NCBI RefSeq assembly: GCF_007992095.1
Contig: NZ_BJZP01000002.1
Span: forward strand, 124,001-188,000
DNA length: 64,000 nucleotides
Reading direction: 5' to 3'
Source: Paenirhizobium naphthalenivorans
GTDB taxonomy: Bacteria > Pseudomonadota > Alphaproteobacteria > Rhizobiales > Rhizobiaceae
This document shows positions 1 through 7,914 of this stretch, one piece after another; the stretch's first letter is position 1; every line of letters starts with the position of its first letter. The notes below the pieces were generated by a model. That model searched no databases. It saw nothing but the letters and a program-made list of their open reading frames with translations, and was not told the DNA's origin. The position numbers and the translations under genes are program-made.

Positions 1-1178
1 TTCATGGTTTCCGAGCGCGTTGCGCCCAGCCCCAGAGAGCCGTCCCGCATCGCCTTTGGAACAGCGGTGATGATGTCATCCGAGAGCGACGAGACGAAGG
101 GGATCAGCATGATGCCCATCACGATACCGGCCGTCAAAACGCTCTGGCTCTGGATGAAATTCTGGTAGTTTCCGGTCACAAGGCCATTGATGTTCGCCGA
201 GATATCGCGAAGGAACGGACCAACCGTCACAAGAGCGAAAAAGCCGTAGACGATCGTCGGAATGCCGGCGAGAATCTCCAGCAGTGGCTTGGCCGTCGAT
301 CTTAGTTTCGGTCCGGCATATTCAGCCATGTAAATCGCTGCAAAGAGCCCGACTGGCACGGCAAACAACATCGCAACCGTTGCGATATAGAGCGTCCCGG
401 CCAGGAGCGGTATCAAGCCGAACTGCCCGCCCGATGATGTCGACCCTGCGCTGGCAAAACGCGGATCCCACACTGTGCCGAAGAAGAATTCATATGCAGG
501 GACAGCACGGAAAAAGGCAATCGTCTCAGACAACATCGAAAACACGATGCCGACCGTTGTCAAAATGGCGATGGATGAGGCCAGGATGAGACCGGACAAC
601 ATGACCTGTTCAACACGATTTCTGGCGCGAAAGCGCGGCGAGATCGCACGAAGCCCCAGCAGGGCACCAATAAACGCAACGACCAGAACGACGACCGTCA
701 GGGCCGCATTGTCCGCATCCTTCGCAGCCATCAACGACTTGGCCGCCGTCATCATGTAGGGCTGCGGATCATCGGCGAGCGGCACACCATTCTGGGCCAG
801 CAAGGTACGCACATCGGCTGGCGCCATACCTTCGATGGCCCCAAGGTCCGCATCGCCCAGCAAGCGCAATCCGTTGGAGATCGAGTTGATCATGCCATAA
901 TTTAGATTGAGCGTTGCGGCTGGCAGGGCTTTCACATCATCTGGAAAGTCGCTGCGAATCTTCGTTTCAATAATGGATGACGATACAGCCAGCCACACAG
1001 CCATCAGCAAGACAGCCGGCAGGATGGCACTGATGGCGGCAAAGGCACCGTGATAACCATAGCGAGAATGCAGATTTGAGGGCTTGCCCGCGGCCAGACC
1101 ACTGGCGCGCGACGCTCCCAGGATATAGGCGACCATTCCGATCGCGAAAATGATCAGGAGCAATATTGACGTACTCAT
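1..1178 (-). CDS. pstC: Phosphate ABC transporter permease PstC (partial, C-terminus outside window)
   Basis: Inner-membrane permease subunit of the high-affinity phosphate transporter PstSCAB. The 392 codons visible begin MSTSILLLIIFAIGMVAYIL, a first membrane helix, followed by a second hydrophobic segment and a long extracytoplasmic stretch, as in the extended PstC of rhizobia. Near the left edge the permease coupling loop is visible (LGLGATRSET, the EAA motif that contacts the ATPase). The gene runs off the left edge, so the last part of the permease domain is missing here. It follows pstS on the same strand with a 190-base gap holding a terminator, so pstC expression probably depends partly on read-through. 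PstA, PstB, PhoU and PhoB would be expected just outside the window (inference from rhizobial gene order). Confidence 0.9.
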   Translation of the reverse strand, partial: MSTSILLLIIFAIGMVAYILGASRASGLAAGKPSNLHSRYGYHGAFAAISAILPAVLLMAVWLAVSSSIIETKIRSDFPDDVKALPAATLNLNYGMINSISNGLRLLGDADLGAIEGMAPADVRTLLAQNGVPLADDPQPYMMTAAKSLMAAKDADNAALTVVVLVVAFIGALLGLRAISPRFRARNRVEQVMLSGLILASSIAILTTVGIVFSMLSETIAFFRAVPAYEFFFGTVWDPRFASAGSTSSGGQFGLIPLLAGTLYIATVAMLFAVPVGLFAAIYMAEYAGPKLRSTAKPLLEILAGIPTIVYGFFALVTVGPFLRDISANINGLVTGNYQNFIQSQSVLTAGIVMGIMLIPFVSSLSDDIITAVPKAMRDGSLGLGATRSETM

Positions 1179-1333
1179 CCGAACTTCCCCCGGCATGACA
1201 GGCTCATAATGAACCGCCTCATTTACCCGTCTCGCAAAGACTTTCACTCTTGAAAAGCTTGATTGTCACAACCAGCGGGGAAAGATGTGCAGATCCCACA
1301 ACGCAATGACCCCCATAAGCGTCACAAAGAGAA

Positions 1334-1361
1334 ACTGGCGCGACAGATTTGCCGCGCCAGT
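1334..1361 (-). terminator. Intrinsic terminator or attenuator after pstS
   Basis: A perfect 9-base-pair stem (ACTGGCGCG / CGCGCCAGT, arms 1334-1342 and 1353-1361, 10-base loop) lies 9 bases past the pstS stop on the minus strand and is followed by TTTCTCTTTG. It sits between pstS and pstC, so partial termination would give more binding protein than permease. Confidence 0.65.
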
Positions 1362-1369
1362 CTTGAGCC

Positions 1370-2398
1370 TTACTTGCCAGCTTCGAAGTTGGCGCGGGTT
1401 GCTTCACGCTCTGCATCAGGAGCAGGAACGAGACCGTAGGCAGCCAGCGGGCCGTCCGGGCCAACCATCTGGTCGTCGATGAAGAATTCGACGTATTCCT
1501 TCAGGCCCGGGATGACGCCGAGGTGAGCCTTCTTCACATAGAAGTACAGCGGACGGGAAACCGGGTATTCACCCTTGGCAACGGTCTCAACAGAAGGAAC
1601 GACGCCGGAAACGGTCGCAACCTTCAGCTTGTCAGCGTTGTTTTCGTAGAAGGACAGGCCGAATACGCCCAGACCGGTCTTGTTGGCATCGATACGAGCG
1701 AGCGTTTCGGTGTAGTCGCCGTCGATATCAACAGCCTTGCCGTCCTTGCGGACTGCAACACACTTGGAGAAGAGCGCCTTGTCGTCAGCACCCGAAGCCT
1801 TGATCACTTCAGCAGCGCCGGTGTCCTTGCAACCCTGCTCGAGAACCTTGGTTTCGAACACTTCGCGGGTGCCGTGCTTTTCGCCCGGGATGTAGGCGGC
1901 GATTTCCGAGTCCGGCAGGTCCTTGTTGACTTCCGACCACTTTGTGTAGGGATTGGCAACGAGCTTGCCATCGACAACAACTTCAGCAGCCAGAGCCTTG
2001 TAGAGGTCCGAAGGAACCAGAGCCAGGTCAGGCATGGAAGCGTCGGCAGCGAAGACGATACCATCGTAGCCGAACTGAACCTGCTGAATCTCGGTTACGC
2101 CAGCAGCCTTACAAGCCTCTACTTCCGAGTCCTTGATCTTGCGCGAAGCATTGGCGATGTCGATGGTTTCAGGGCCTACGCCCTTGCAGAACTCCTTCAG
2201 ACCAGCCGAGGAGCCGCCAGACTCAACAACCGGGGTCTTGAAGTTGGTGAAGGTCTCGCCAAAGGTTTCAGCAACGATCTTCGCGTAAGGCAGAACGGTG
2301 GAGGAGCCAGCGATCTGTACCTGATCACGCGCAGCAGCCGCGCCAGCGAAGGCAACAGAGGCTACCAGGGCAGCTACCGAAAGTTTCAAAGTGTTCAT
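1370..2398 (-). CDS. pstS: Phosphate ABC transporter substrate-binding protein PstS
   Basis: Periplasmic phosphate-binding protein that delivers phosphate to PstCAB. The 342-residue product begins MNTKLS-like with a signal peptide (MNTLKLSVAALVASVAFAGA, cleavage after AAA), then DQVQIAGSSTVLPYAK, the phosphate-loop motif of the family, and ESGGSSAGLKEFC further on. I chose the ATG at 2398, preceded by GGGAGAA on the minus strand, over an in-frame start 42 bases upstream that would add 14 residues before the signal peptide. A Pho box lies about 115-130 bases upstream, so induction by PhoB under phosphate limitation is expected. Order phoR-pstS-pstC is typical of Rhizobiaceae. Confidence 0.95.
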   Translation of the reverse strand: MNTLKLSVAALVASVAFAGAAAARDQVQIAGSSTVLPYAKIVAETFGETFTNFKTPVVESGGSSAGLKEFCKGVGPETIDIANASRKIKDSEVEACKAAGVTEIQQVQFGYDGIVFAADASMPDLALVPSDLYKALAAEVVVDGKLVANPYTKWSEVNKDLPDSEIAAYIPGEKHGTREVFETKVLEQGCKDTGAAEVIKASGADDKALFSKCVAVRKDGKAVDIDGDYTETLARIDANKTGLGVFGLSFYENNADKLKVATVSGVVPSVETVAKGEYPVSRPLYFYVKKAHLGVIPGLKEYVEFFIDDQMVGPDGPLAAYGLVPAPDAEREATRANFEAGK

Positions 2399-2512
2399 GT
2401 AAATTCTCCCGTTAATGGGCTTGTGGGTCGATGCGACCAAAACCGGCGTTCGTTGCCGAAGATCAGCACGCCGTTCTTAGCGGCCGATCCCCCATGCTTT
2501 TATGTCGGATCG

Positions 2513-2530
2513 ATGAAACATTTATGACAG
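2513..2530 (-). promoter_or_regulatory. Pho box (PhoB binding site) upstream of pstS
   Basis: Read on the minus strand the site is CTGTCAT-AAAT-GTTTCAT. The first half matches the rhizobial Pho-box half-site CTGTCAT exactly, the 4-base spacer is the usual AAAT, and the second half matches at 5 of 7 positions. It lies between phoR and pstS and points toward pstS, which fits PhoB control of the pst operon but not of phoR. Confidence 0.75.
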
Positions 2531-2590
2531 ATTAAATTATTGAATATTAATGGCTATTTTGAATTTCCGCGAAACGGTCAGCGTTTTATG

Positions 2591-3832
2591 TCAAAAACGC
2601 ACGGTAAACTCGGTCCCCTGGTCGATTTCCGACTTCACGACAAGCCTCGCGCGATGGCGGGTGAGGATGTGCTTGACGATGGCCAACCCCAATCCGGTGC
2701 CTTTCTTTGACCGGCTGTCGGTCACGCTCACCCGGTAGAAACGCTCCGTCAGACGCGGCACATGCTCGGCGGGAATGCCCGGTCCATGGTCGACGATACT
2801 GACCTCCACCGAGCCCCCGGCGGGATTGCGCACATAGATGTCCACGACCTCACCTTCCTGGCCATACTTGCAGGCGTTCTCGATGAGATTTTCGAACACC
2901 TGGACCAGTTCGTCGCGATCCCCCAGAACTTCGACCTTCTCTTCAGGCACATGCAGGCGAATCTCCACATGCAACTCGGAGGCGAGGGGCGCCAGGCTGT
3001 CGCGCACATGGCCTATGACCGGCACGAGATCGACCATCTGGTCGGGCGCGATGTGAGCCTTCAACTCCAGTCGTGAAAGCGACAACAGGTCGTCGACGAG
3101 GCGGCTCATGCGGTTCGCCTGATCCAGCATGATACCAAGAAAGCGCTCCTGCGCCTTTGGGTCGTTGCGGGCCGGTCCCTGCATGGTCTCGATGAAACCA
3201 CGTAGCGAGGCGAGCGGCGTTCGCAGTTCATGGCTGGCATTGGCGACGAAATCGCTGCGCATCCGGTCGATCCGGCGCAATTCGGATATATCCTTGAACG
3301 AGACGAGGAAAAGATCCTCCGTCCCACCACCCAGGCGCATCGGCGCAATGCGCACAATGTAAACGCGCTCGGACGGCAACCGTTCCGAATGTTCGATCTG
3401 GTTCGGCTCTCCGGTCGCAATTGTCTCGCGTACCATGTCCAGGATGCTTGGCGAACGGAATCGCGCCGAAATATGCAAACCGGCTTCCAGCGCGCCGAAC
3501 GCCTTCTCGGCAGCGCGGTTCTGCTCTTGCAACGCCCCTTGCCTATCGAGGACGAAAAGCGGCAGATCGATTGCACCGAGAACGCCGGAAACAATCAGCC
3601 CAGTTCCCTCAACCTTCTCCTTGGCATCGGAAACGGCAGCAACCTCAGGACTGACGGCCGGCGCTTCATCACCGGCACGCAACAGGATGGCCAGCATCGA
3701 CAGAGCAAACAGAATGGCCGCAAATGCCGGTTGCGCTCCCGACAGATAGGCCGCGAGCGAGACCAGCACGGCGGCGGCAAAATAGGCCCAACCAGCCGCC
3801 AGACGCCGCATCACTGCTCGCCAACCCATCAT
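2591..3832 (-). CDS. phoR: Phosphate regulon sensor histidine kinase PhoR
   Basis: Membrane sensor kinase that phosphorylates PhoB when phosphate is scarce. About 413 residues: two closely spaced N-terminal membrane helices ([20 protein letters not shown] and AFAAILFALSMLAILL), a PAS domain (from about residue 90), a dimerisation domain with the phosphoacceptor histidine in FVANASHELRTPLASLRGF, and an ATPase domain with N, G1 (VDHGPGIPAEH) and G2 (KKGTGLGLAI) boxes. The start is uncertain: ATG 3832 is preceded by GAGCGGG, while a TTG at 3880 would add 16 residues. No large periplasmic domain is present, as in PhoR proteins that sense through the Pst complex and PhoU. It lies directly upstream of pstS. 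Confidence 0.9.
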   Translation of the reverse strand: MMGWRAVMRRLAAGWAYFAAAVLVSLAAYLSGAQPAFAAILFALSMLAILLRAGDEAPAVSPEVAAVSDAKEKVEGTGLIVSGVLGAIDLPLFVLDRQGALQEQNRAAEKAFGALEAGLHISARFRSPSILDMVRETIATGEPNQIEHSERLPSERVYIVRIAPMRLGGGTEDLFLVSFKDISELRRIDRMRSDFVANASHELRTPLASLRGFIETMQGPARNDPKAQERFLGIMLDQANRMSRLVDDLLSLSRLELKAHIAPDQMVDLVPVIGHVRDSLAPLASELHVEIRLHVPEEKVEVLGDRDELVQVFENLIENACKYGQEGEVVDIYVRNPAGGSVEVSIVDHGPGIPAEHVPRLTERFYRVSVTDSRSKKGTGLGLAIVKHILTRHRARLVVKSEIDQGTEFTVRF

Positions 3833-4053
3833 TTTCCCGCTCAAGACGCCCGCACCCTTCTGTCCGTGACTGATTGTCAAACCGCCTTCTTAGCTATGTT
3901 TCATGACAGATGTTTGCGAGCCGCACCACTGCTCGCCGGTGTTTTTCCGCATCGAACGGCGTGGGGCAAAATCAGCAAAAGCTTGAATTCACGTTGCAAA
4001 TATGGCCTGACTAGCCTTGCGCGGCACTCGCCGCGGCGATCGGGAGAAAAGCG

Positions 4054-4941
4054 ATGAATACAAAACCAGAGAGCCGGGCTATCGAACTGAAGCTTGACGG
4101 AGAGAAACGCGTCTTCGACATCGACGATCCCCAACTGCCGAAATGGGTCGCTGACAAGTCGCTCGCCTCGGATGGCTTCCCCTACGACAAGAAGATGGAC
4201 GAGAAGGACTACGCGGACCAACTCAAGAAGGTTCAGATCGAACTGGTCAAGCTGCAATTCTGGCTTCAACAGACCGGCCATCGCCTCATGGCACTTTTCG
4301 AAGGCAGGGACGCCGCCGGCAAGGGCGGCACGATCAAGAACATTCTCACCTACATGAACCCCCGCTACGCCCGCGACGTCGCGCTGTCAAAACCGACTGA
4401 GACAGAACGTGGCCAATGGTACTTCCAGCGCTATATCAATCATTTTCCGACCGCCGGCGAATTCGTTCTGTTCGACCGATCCTGGTACAACCGCGCCGTC
4501 GTCGAACCCGTCAACGGCTTTTGCACGCCAGAACAGTATGAACGGTTCCTGGCCGAGGTTCCGCGCTTCGAACGGTTGATCGAACAGGACGGCATTCACT
4601 TCTTCAAGTTCTGGCTGAACATCGGCCAGGAAATGCAGATCGAGCGCTTCCACGACCGCCGGCACGACCCGCTGAAGGTCTGGAAGTTGTCACCCATCGA
4701 CATCGTCGCTCTTGGCAAATGGAACGATTACACCGAGAAGCGCGATCGCATGCTGACGGAAACCCACACAGCCTACGCGCCCTGGACGGTCGTGAAGGCC
4801 AACGACAAACGTCGCGCCAGACTCAACGTCGTGCGCCACATCCTGCGCTCCATGGAATACGACGGCAAGGACGACAGCAATGTCGGCGAACTCGACCCGA
4901 AGATCAGCGGGTCGGGGCCGGATTTCCTGAAACAGGATTGA
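4054..4941 (+). CDS. ppk2: Polyphosphate kinase 2 (PPK2 family)
   Basis: Uses polyphosphate to phosphorylate a nucleoside diphosphate (or the reverse). The 295-residue length fits single-domain class I PPK2. Walker A is GRDAAGKGG at residues 84-92, Walker B is FDRSWYNRA with Asp141, and the lid region is around [28 protein letters not shown] ribosome binding site precedes the ATG. It is transcribed away from phoR across a 220-base gap, and its position next to the Pho genes suggests a link between polyphosphate use and phosphate status (inference; no full Pho box was found in front of it). Nucleotide preference, GDP or ADP, cannot be told from sequence reading. Confidence 0.92.
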   Translation: MNTKPESRAIELKLDGEKRVFDIDDPQLPKWVADKSLASDGFPYDKKMDEKDYADQLKKVQIELVKLQFWLQQTGHRLMALFEGRDAAGKGGTIKNILTYMNPRYARDVALSKPTETERGQWYFQRYINHFPTAGEFVLFDRSWYNRAVVEPVNGFCTPEQYERFLAEVPRFERLIEQDGIHFFKFWLNIGQEMQIERFHDRRHDPLKVWKLSPIDIVALGKWNDYTEKRDRMLTETHTAYAPWTVVKANDKRRARLNVVRHILRSMEYDGKDDSNVGELDPKISGSGPDFLKQD

Positions 4942-4957
4942 GCCATCAACCGGCGGA

Positions 4958-6166
4958 CTATTCGCCCGGCAGGATGCGCACGGAGTAGAGGTTCACGCCG
5001 CGGCCCGTGCCACCGAGATCGCCATTCAGCAGCAGCCGGCCAGGTGTGCCCGGCGCCATGGCCCGCTCGAAGGATACACGAAAGAGGGCGTCCGACTTCT
5101 CCGGATTGGCCGTGAAGCGGTGGCGGGCGCAATCACCAAGACGACCAAAGTCGCAGGAGACCGAAATCTGCACCGGCTTCTCGTCAGCCGACTGCAAGGT
5201 AAGGGCGATGGTCGAGGCCCTACCAGCCATCTCCCGCAAAACCTCGGAGGGAACCGCAATTTCGACGCTGCCATCGGAATCAGCGCTGCGCGAGACAATT
5301 TGCAGGGCCGTGCCATCACTGGCAGAAATCACGTCGACGAGCGCATTGGCATGCGGACGGACCGCAGAAATCTGCTTCGGCTCGAACACCTCGATCCAAC
5401 TGTCGGAGAAGCCGCTCAGGCTATCGAGCGTCCGGGGCTCCGCCGTCGCTTCGGCCGCCGGATCGCGCGGCTCCCGCGCGGTTTGTTCGGATCCGGTGAA
5501 GTCTTCCGCCTCGGCCCGCGGCGGCGGATTGGGTACGCTGGTGTCGCGCTCCGAGGCAGACAGCAGCATCCCGGTCGAATAGATCCACCAAGCGCCGGCT
5601 CCGAGGCTGGCGAAAAGAATGACAAAGACGAAAATCCGCGAATAGAGACCGCGCCGGGGCTTGCGCGGGCGCATTGGCGTCTCAGCGCGAATCTCCAGCG
5701 CGTGGTCAACCTCTTCACCGCGCGGATGACCATCCGGCCGGGCAGCGGTCGGCGTCACCCGATCGTGGCGGGAAGCAGTCAAACGCTCGCCGCCTTCACT
5801 CAGCGGTGCCGGCACATGGCCATCATCGCCAAGATACGGAGCGGTACGCGACGAGGGGACGACAGGCGGAGTGACATCCGGAACCGGGCCAGCATCAGAG
5901 GTCGTCTCTGTGGAGACCGGGCCCGGTGCCTCAACCGGAGCGACGTCACGGTCCAAGTACGCCCGCTCCTCCTGCTCGATGGCGTGGATCAGGGTCTCGA
6001 GGCGATGGCGCTGATGGGCAACCGCCTCGGGGTCATTGATGCCCTGCTTGCGCATCCCGCTTTCCAGCGCCTGACGCGCGGACTGGTAGATGCGCGCGCG
6101 GGTCTCCGCATTGGTGCGATCCGAGCGCTCGAGAGCGTTTCTGATTGCCGTTTCCAATCCGTTCAA
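4958..6166 (-). CDS. Hypothetical single-pass membrane protein
   Basis: 402 residues with no family I recognise. The N-terminal 170 residues are predicted cytoplasmic and charged: a helical segment rich in Arg and Glu (RSDRTNAETRARIYQSARQA), then a disordered Pro/Asp/Arg linker. One clear membrane helix follows (SRIFVFVILFASLGAGAWWI, about residue 175), then an acidic linker and a C-terminal domain of about 150 residues ending near the stop with conserved-looking beta-strand spacing, placed outside the inner membrane. The start is a TTG at 6166 with AGGAG about 12 bases upstream; an ATG downstream would truncate the helical segment. It is convergent with ppk2, only 16 bases apart. Probably a conserved Rhizobiales protein of unknown role. 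Confidence 0.7.
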   Translation of the reverse strand: MNGLETAIRNALERSDRTNAETRARIYQSARQALESGMRKQGINDPEAVAHQRHRLETLIHAIEQEERAYLDRDVAPVEAPGPVSTETTSDAGPVPDVTPPVVPSSRTAPYLGDDGHVPAPLSEGGERLTASRHDRVTPTAARPDGHPRGEEVDHALEIRAETPMRPRKPRRGLYSRIFVFVILFASLGAGAWWIYSTGMLLSASERDTSVPNPPPRAEAEDFTGSEQTAREPRDPAAEATAEPRTLDSLSGFSDSWIEVFEPKQISAVRPHANALVDVISASDGTALQIVSRSADSDGSVEIAVPSEVLREMAGRASTIALTLQSADEKPVQISVSCDFGRLGDCARHRFTANPEKSDALFRVSFERAMAPGTPGRLLLNGDLGGTGRGVNLYSVRILPGE

Positions 6167-6465
6167 GGGCGATCTTGCTCCTACCGGCGGAGGTTGCCCC
6201 GCCCTCTAGCTGTGCTTTTAACGATTCGGTAACGGCTGGAGACGCGATCCGCAAGCCCCGCCGATGCGCTTGTTCCGGATACACAGAAGAAAGTGGCGAG
6301 CGGGAAGAGCGCAAGCGACACAAGACACCTTGCGCGGCGAGCAGGAATAGCAAACCAAGGAAGGGACCAAAGCGCCGTTTGGCGTCATCGTCGGTCTTCC
6401 CCTCACCCGCCTCTTCTGCTAAAAAATTGACGTTCCCGTAAACGTAACATGCAGCGAGGTTTCTA
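6167..6465. other. Intergenic region between divergent genes
   Basis: About 300 bases separate the hypothetical membrane protein from the nitronate monooxygenase gene. Open frames here on both strands have no ribosome binding site and Arg-rich shadow composition. The only structure seen is the palindrome at 6427-6448 near the right end. Confidence 0.5.
6427..6448 (+). promoter_or_regulatory. Candidate operator: ACGTT-N6-AACGT inverted repeat
   Basis: Arms ACGTT (6430-6434) and AACGT (6441-6445), 6-base spacer, inside TTGACGTT...AACGTAAC, 18 bases upstream of the ATG at 6466. The sequence resembles ACGT-rich operators described for MerR-family fatty-acid/branched-chain regulators (LiuR type) in proteobacteria, but this assignment is from memory of the motif and unproven. 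Confidence 0.35.
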
Positions 6466-7425
6466 ATGGCTCTTCCGCCGATCCTTTCCGATCACCTCAG
6501 GCTTCCGGTGGTAGCCTCACCGCTGTTCATCATCTCCCACCCCCAACTGACGCTCGCCCAGTGCAAGGCCGGCATCATCGGTGCTTTCCCGGCGTTGAAC
6601 GCACGCCCCGAGGCCCAGTTGGACGAATGGCTGGCGCAGATCACCGAAGAACTGGCGAGTTACAATGCCGAAAATCCGGAGCGCCCGGCAGCACCCTTCG
6701 CCGTCAACCAGATCGTCCACACCTCCAACAAGAGGCTGGAGCATGATCTGATGATGTGCGTGAAATACAAGGTGCCGATCGTCATTTCCTCGCTCGGCGC
6801 GGTACCGGAGGTCAATGCCGCGGTGCATTCCTATGGCGGTATCGTGCTGCATGACGTGATCAACAATCGTCACGCCAATTCGGCGATCCGCAAGGGGGCC
6901 GACGGCTTAATCGCGGTGGCGACCGGTGCCGGCGGCCATGCCGGCACACTCTCGCCCTTCGCACTTATCCAGGAAATCCGCGAATGGTTCGATGGGCCGC
7001 TGTTGCTGGCCGGCTCGATCTCGACCGGCGGCGCCATTCTCGCCGCCCAGGCCATGGGTGCCGACATGGCCTATATCGGCTCGCCCTTCATCGCCACGAC
7101 CGAGGCGCGCGCGTCGGACGCCTACAAGCAGGCGATCGTCGAGGCCCACGCCAACGATATCGTCTATTCGAACTATTTCACCGGCATCCATGGCAATTAC
7201 CTGAAGTCGTCGATCGCTGCCGCCGGCCTGGACCCCGACCACCTCCCGGTTGCCGATCCGTCGAAGATGGATTTCGACAAGGCGACCACCGGCGCCAAGG
7301 CCTGGAAAGACATCTGGGGCTGCGGCCAGGGCGTCGGCGCGGTCAAGGCCGTCGAGCCGGTCGCGACCGTTGTCGACCGGCTGGAGGCGGAATACAGAGC
7401 GGCCCGCGCGCGCCTGGCCCTTTAG
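6466..7425 (+). CDS. Nitronate monooxygenase / 2-nitropropane dioxygenase family flavoprotein
   Basis: 319-residue TIM-barrel FMN enzyme of the NPD/NMO family, which oxidises alkyl nitronates or, in related members, reduces enoyl or quinone substrates. Visible landmarks: PVVASPLFIISHPQLTLAQC at the first strand, the glycine-rich FMN phosphate region GADGLIAVATGAGGHAG, and LLLAGSISTGGAILAAQAMGAD followed by YIGSPFIATTEA. The catalytic His seen in class I NMOs corresponds to the GAGGHAG histidine. AGCGAGG precedes the ATG. It stands alone, followed by a hairpin and then a tRNA gene. The exact substrate cannot be inferred. Confidence 0.85.
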   Translation: MALPPILSDHLRLPVVASPLFIISHPQLTLAQCKAGIIGAFPALNARPEAQLDEWLAQITEELASYNAENPERPAAPFAVNQIVHTSNKRLEHDLMMCVKYKVPIVISSLGAVPEVNAAVHSYGGIVLHDVINNRHANSAIRKGADGLIAVATGAGGHAGTLSPFALIQEIREWFDGPLLLAGSISTGGAILAAQAMGADMAYIGSPFIATTEARASDAYKQAIVEAHANDIVYSNYFTGIHGNYLKSSIAAAGLDPDHLPVADPSKMDFDKATTGAKAWKDIWGCGQGVGAVKAVEPVATVVDRLEAEYRAARARLAL

Positions 7426-7430
7426 GTTGG

Positions 7431-7456
7431 TTTCGGGGGACGAAAGGCCCCCGAAG
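7431..7456 (+). terminator. Hairpin after nitronate monooxygenase gene
   Basis: Perfect 8-base-pair stem TTCGGGGG / CCCCCGAA (7432-7439 and 7448-7455) with an 8-base loop, 6 bases after the stop codon. No T-run follows, so termination efficiency is uncertain. Confidence 0.45.
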
Positions 7457-7487
7457 CGGGAAAACCACAAGAGCCGAAATTCCCGGC

Positions 7488-7516
7488 TTGAAATTCCGGC
7501 GCGATGCCTGTATCAG
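7488..7516 (+). promoter_or_regulatory. Candidate sigma-70 promoter for tRNA-Thr
   Basis: TTGAAA (7488-7493), 17-base spacer, TATCAG (7511-7516). The predicted start near 7523 is about 36 bases before the mature tRNA, a normal 5' leader length for RNase P processing. Confidence 0.5.
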
Positions 7517-7558
7517 CGCCGACAGATCAACGAACCGCGCCAGACGCGGTTCGCGTTG

Positions 7559-7634
7559 GCCGCTTTAGCTCAGGTGGTAGAGCACATCATTCGTAATGAT
7601 GGGGTCGCAGGTTCGAGTCCTGCAAGCGGCACCA
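7559..7634 (+). tRNA. tRNA-Thr (anticodon CGT)
   Basis: Complete 76-base cloverleaf. Acceptor GCCGCTT pairs with AAGCGGC, D arm GCTC/GAGC, anticodon stem CATCA/TGATG around loop TTCGTAA with anticodon CGT, T arm GCAGG-TTCGAGT-CCTGC. CCA is encoded at 7632-7634. Reads threonine codon ACG. Confidence 0.97.
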
Positions 7635-7879
7635 TTCTCTCCTTAAATTAACAGCTTAAAGCATGGCGGGCACAAGCCGGACGTCTTGAAGACACAGACG
7701 TTGTTTGGTTTTAACGCCCCCCGAAAAAAATGACATTCTCCATCTGAGCGCCCCATTTAAAGCGGACGCACGAATGACGCTCTTCTCGATCCGGCGAACG
7801 TGAGGTTGGAGCATAACAGCACGATCGACACGCCGCGCAAAATGCCGGGCAAGCCAAAACATCCGGGAAACATGCCGTC

Positions 7880-7904
7880 AAAAATTTGCGCGGGCGTAAG
7901 CCGC
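7880..7904 (-). terminator. Weak candidate terminator for ugd
   Basis: On the minus strand a short GC-rich hairpin (GCGG...CCGC) about 10 bases past the ugd stop codon is followed by GCAAATTTTTG. The stem is short and bulged. Confidence 0.35.
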
Positions 7905-7914
7905 AGGCCACCGC

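Noticed and set aside
1523..2527. Plus-strand frame of 334 codons opposite pstS
   Set aside because: Antisense shadow of pstS. No family resemblance.
3903..3909. Second Pho box upstream of phoR or ppk2
   Set aside because: Only one CTGTCAT half-site; the partner half at the correct spacing matches 4 of 7 or fewer positions.
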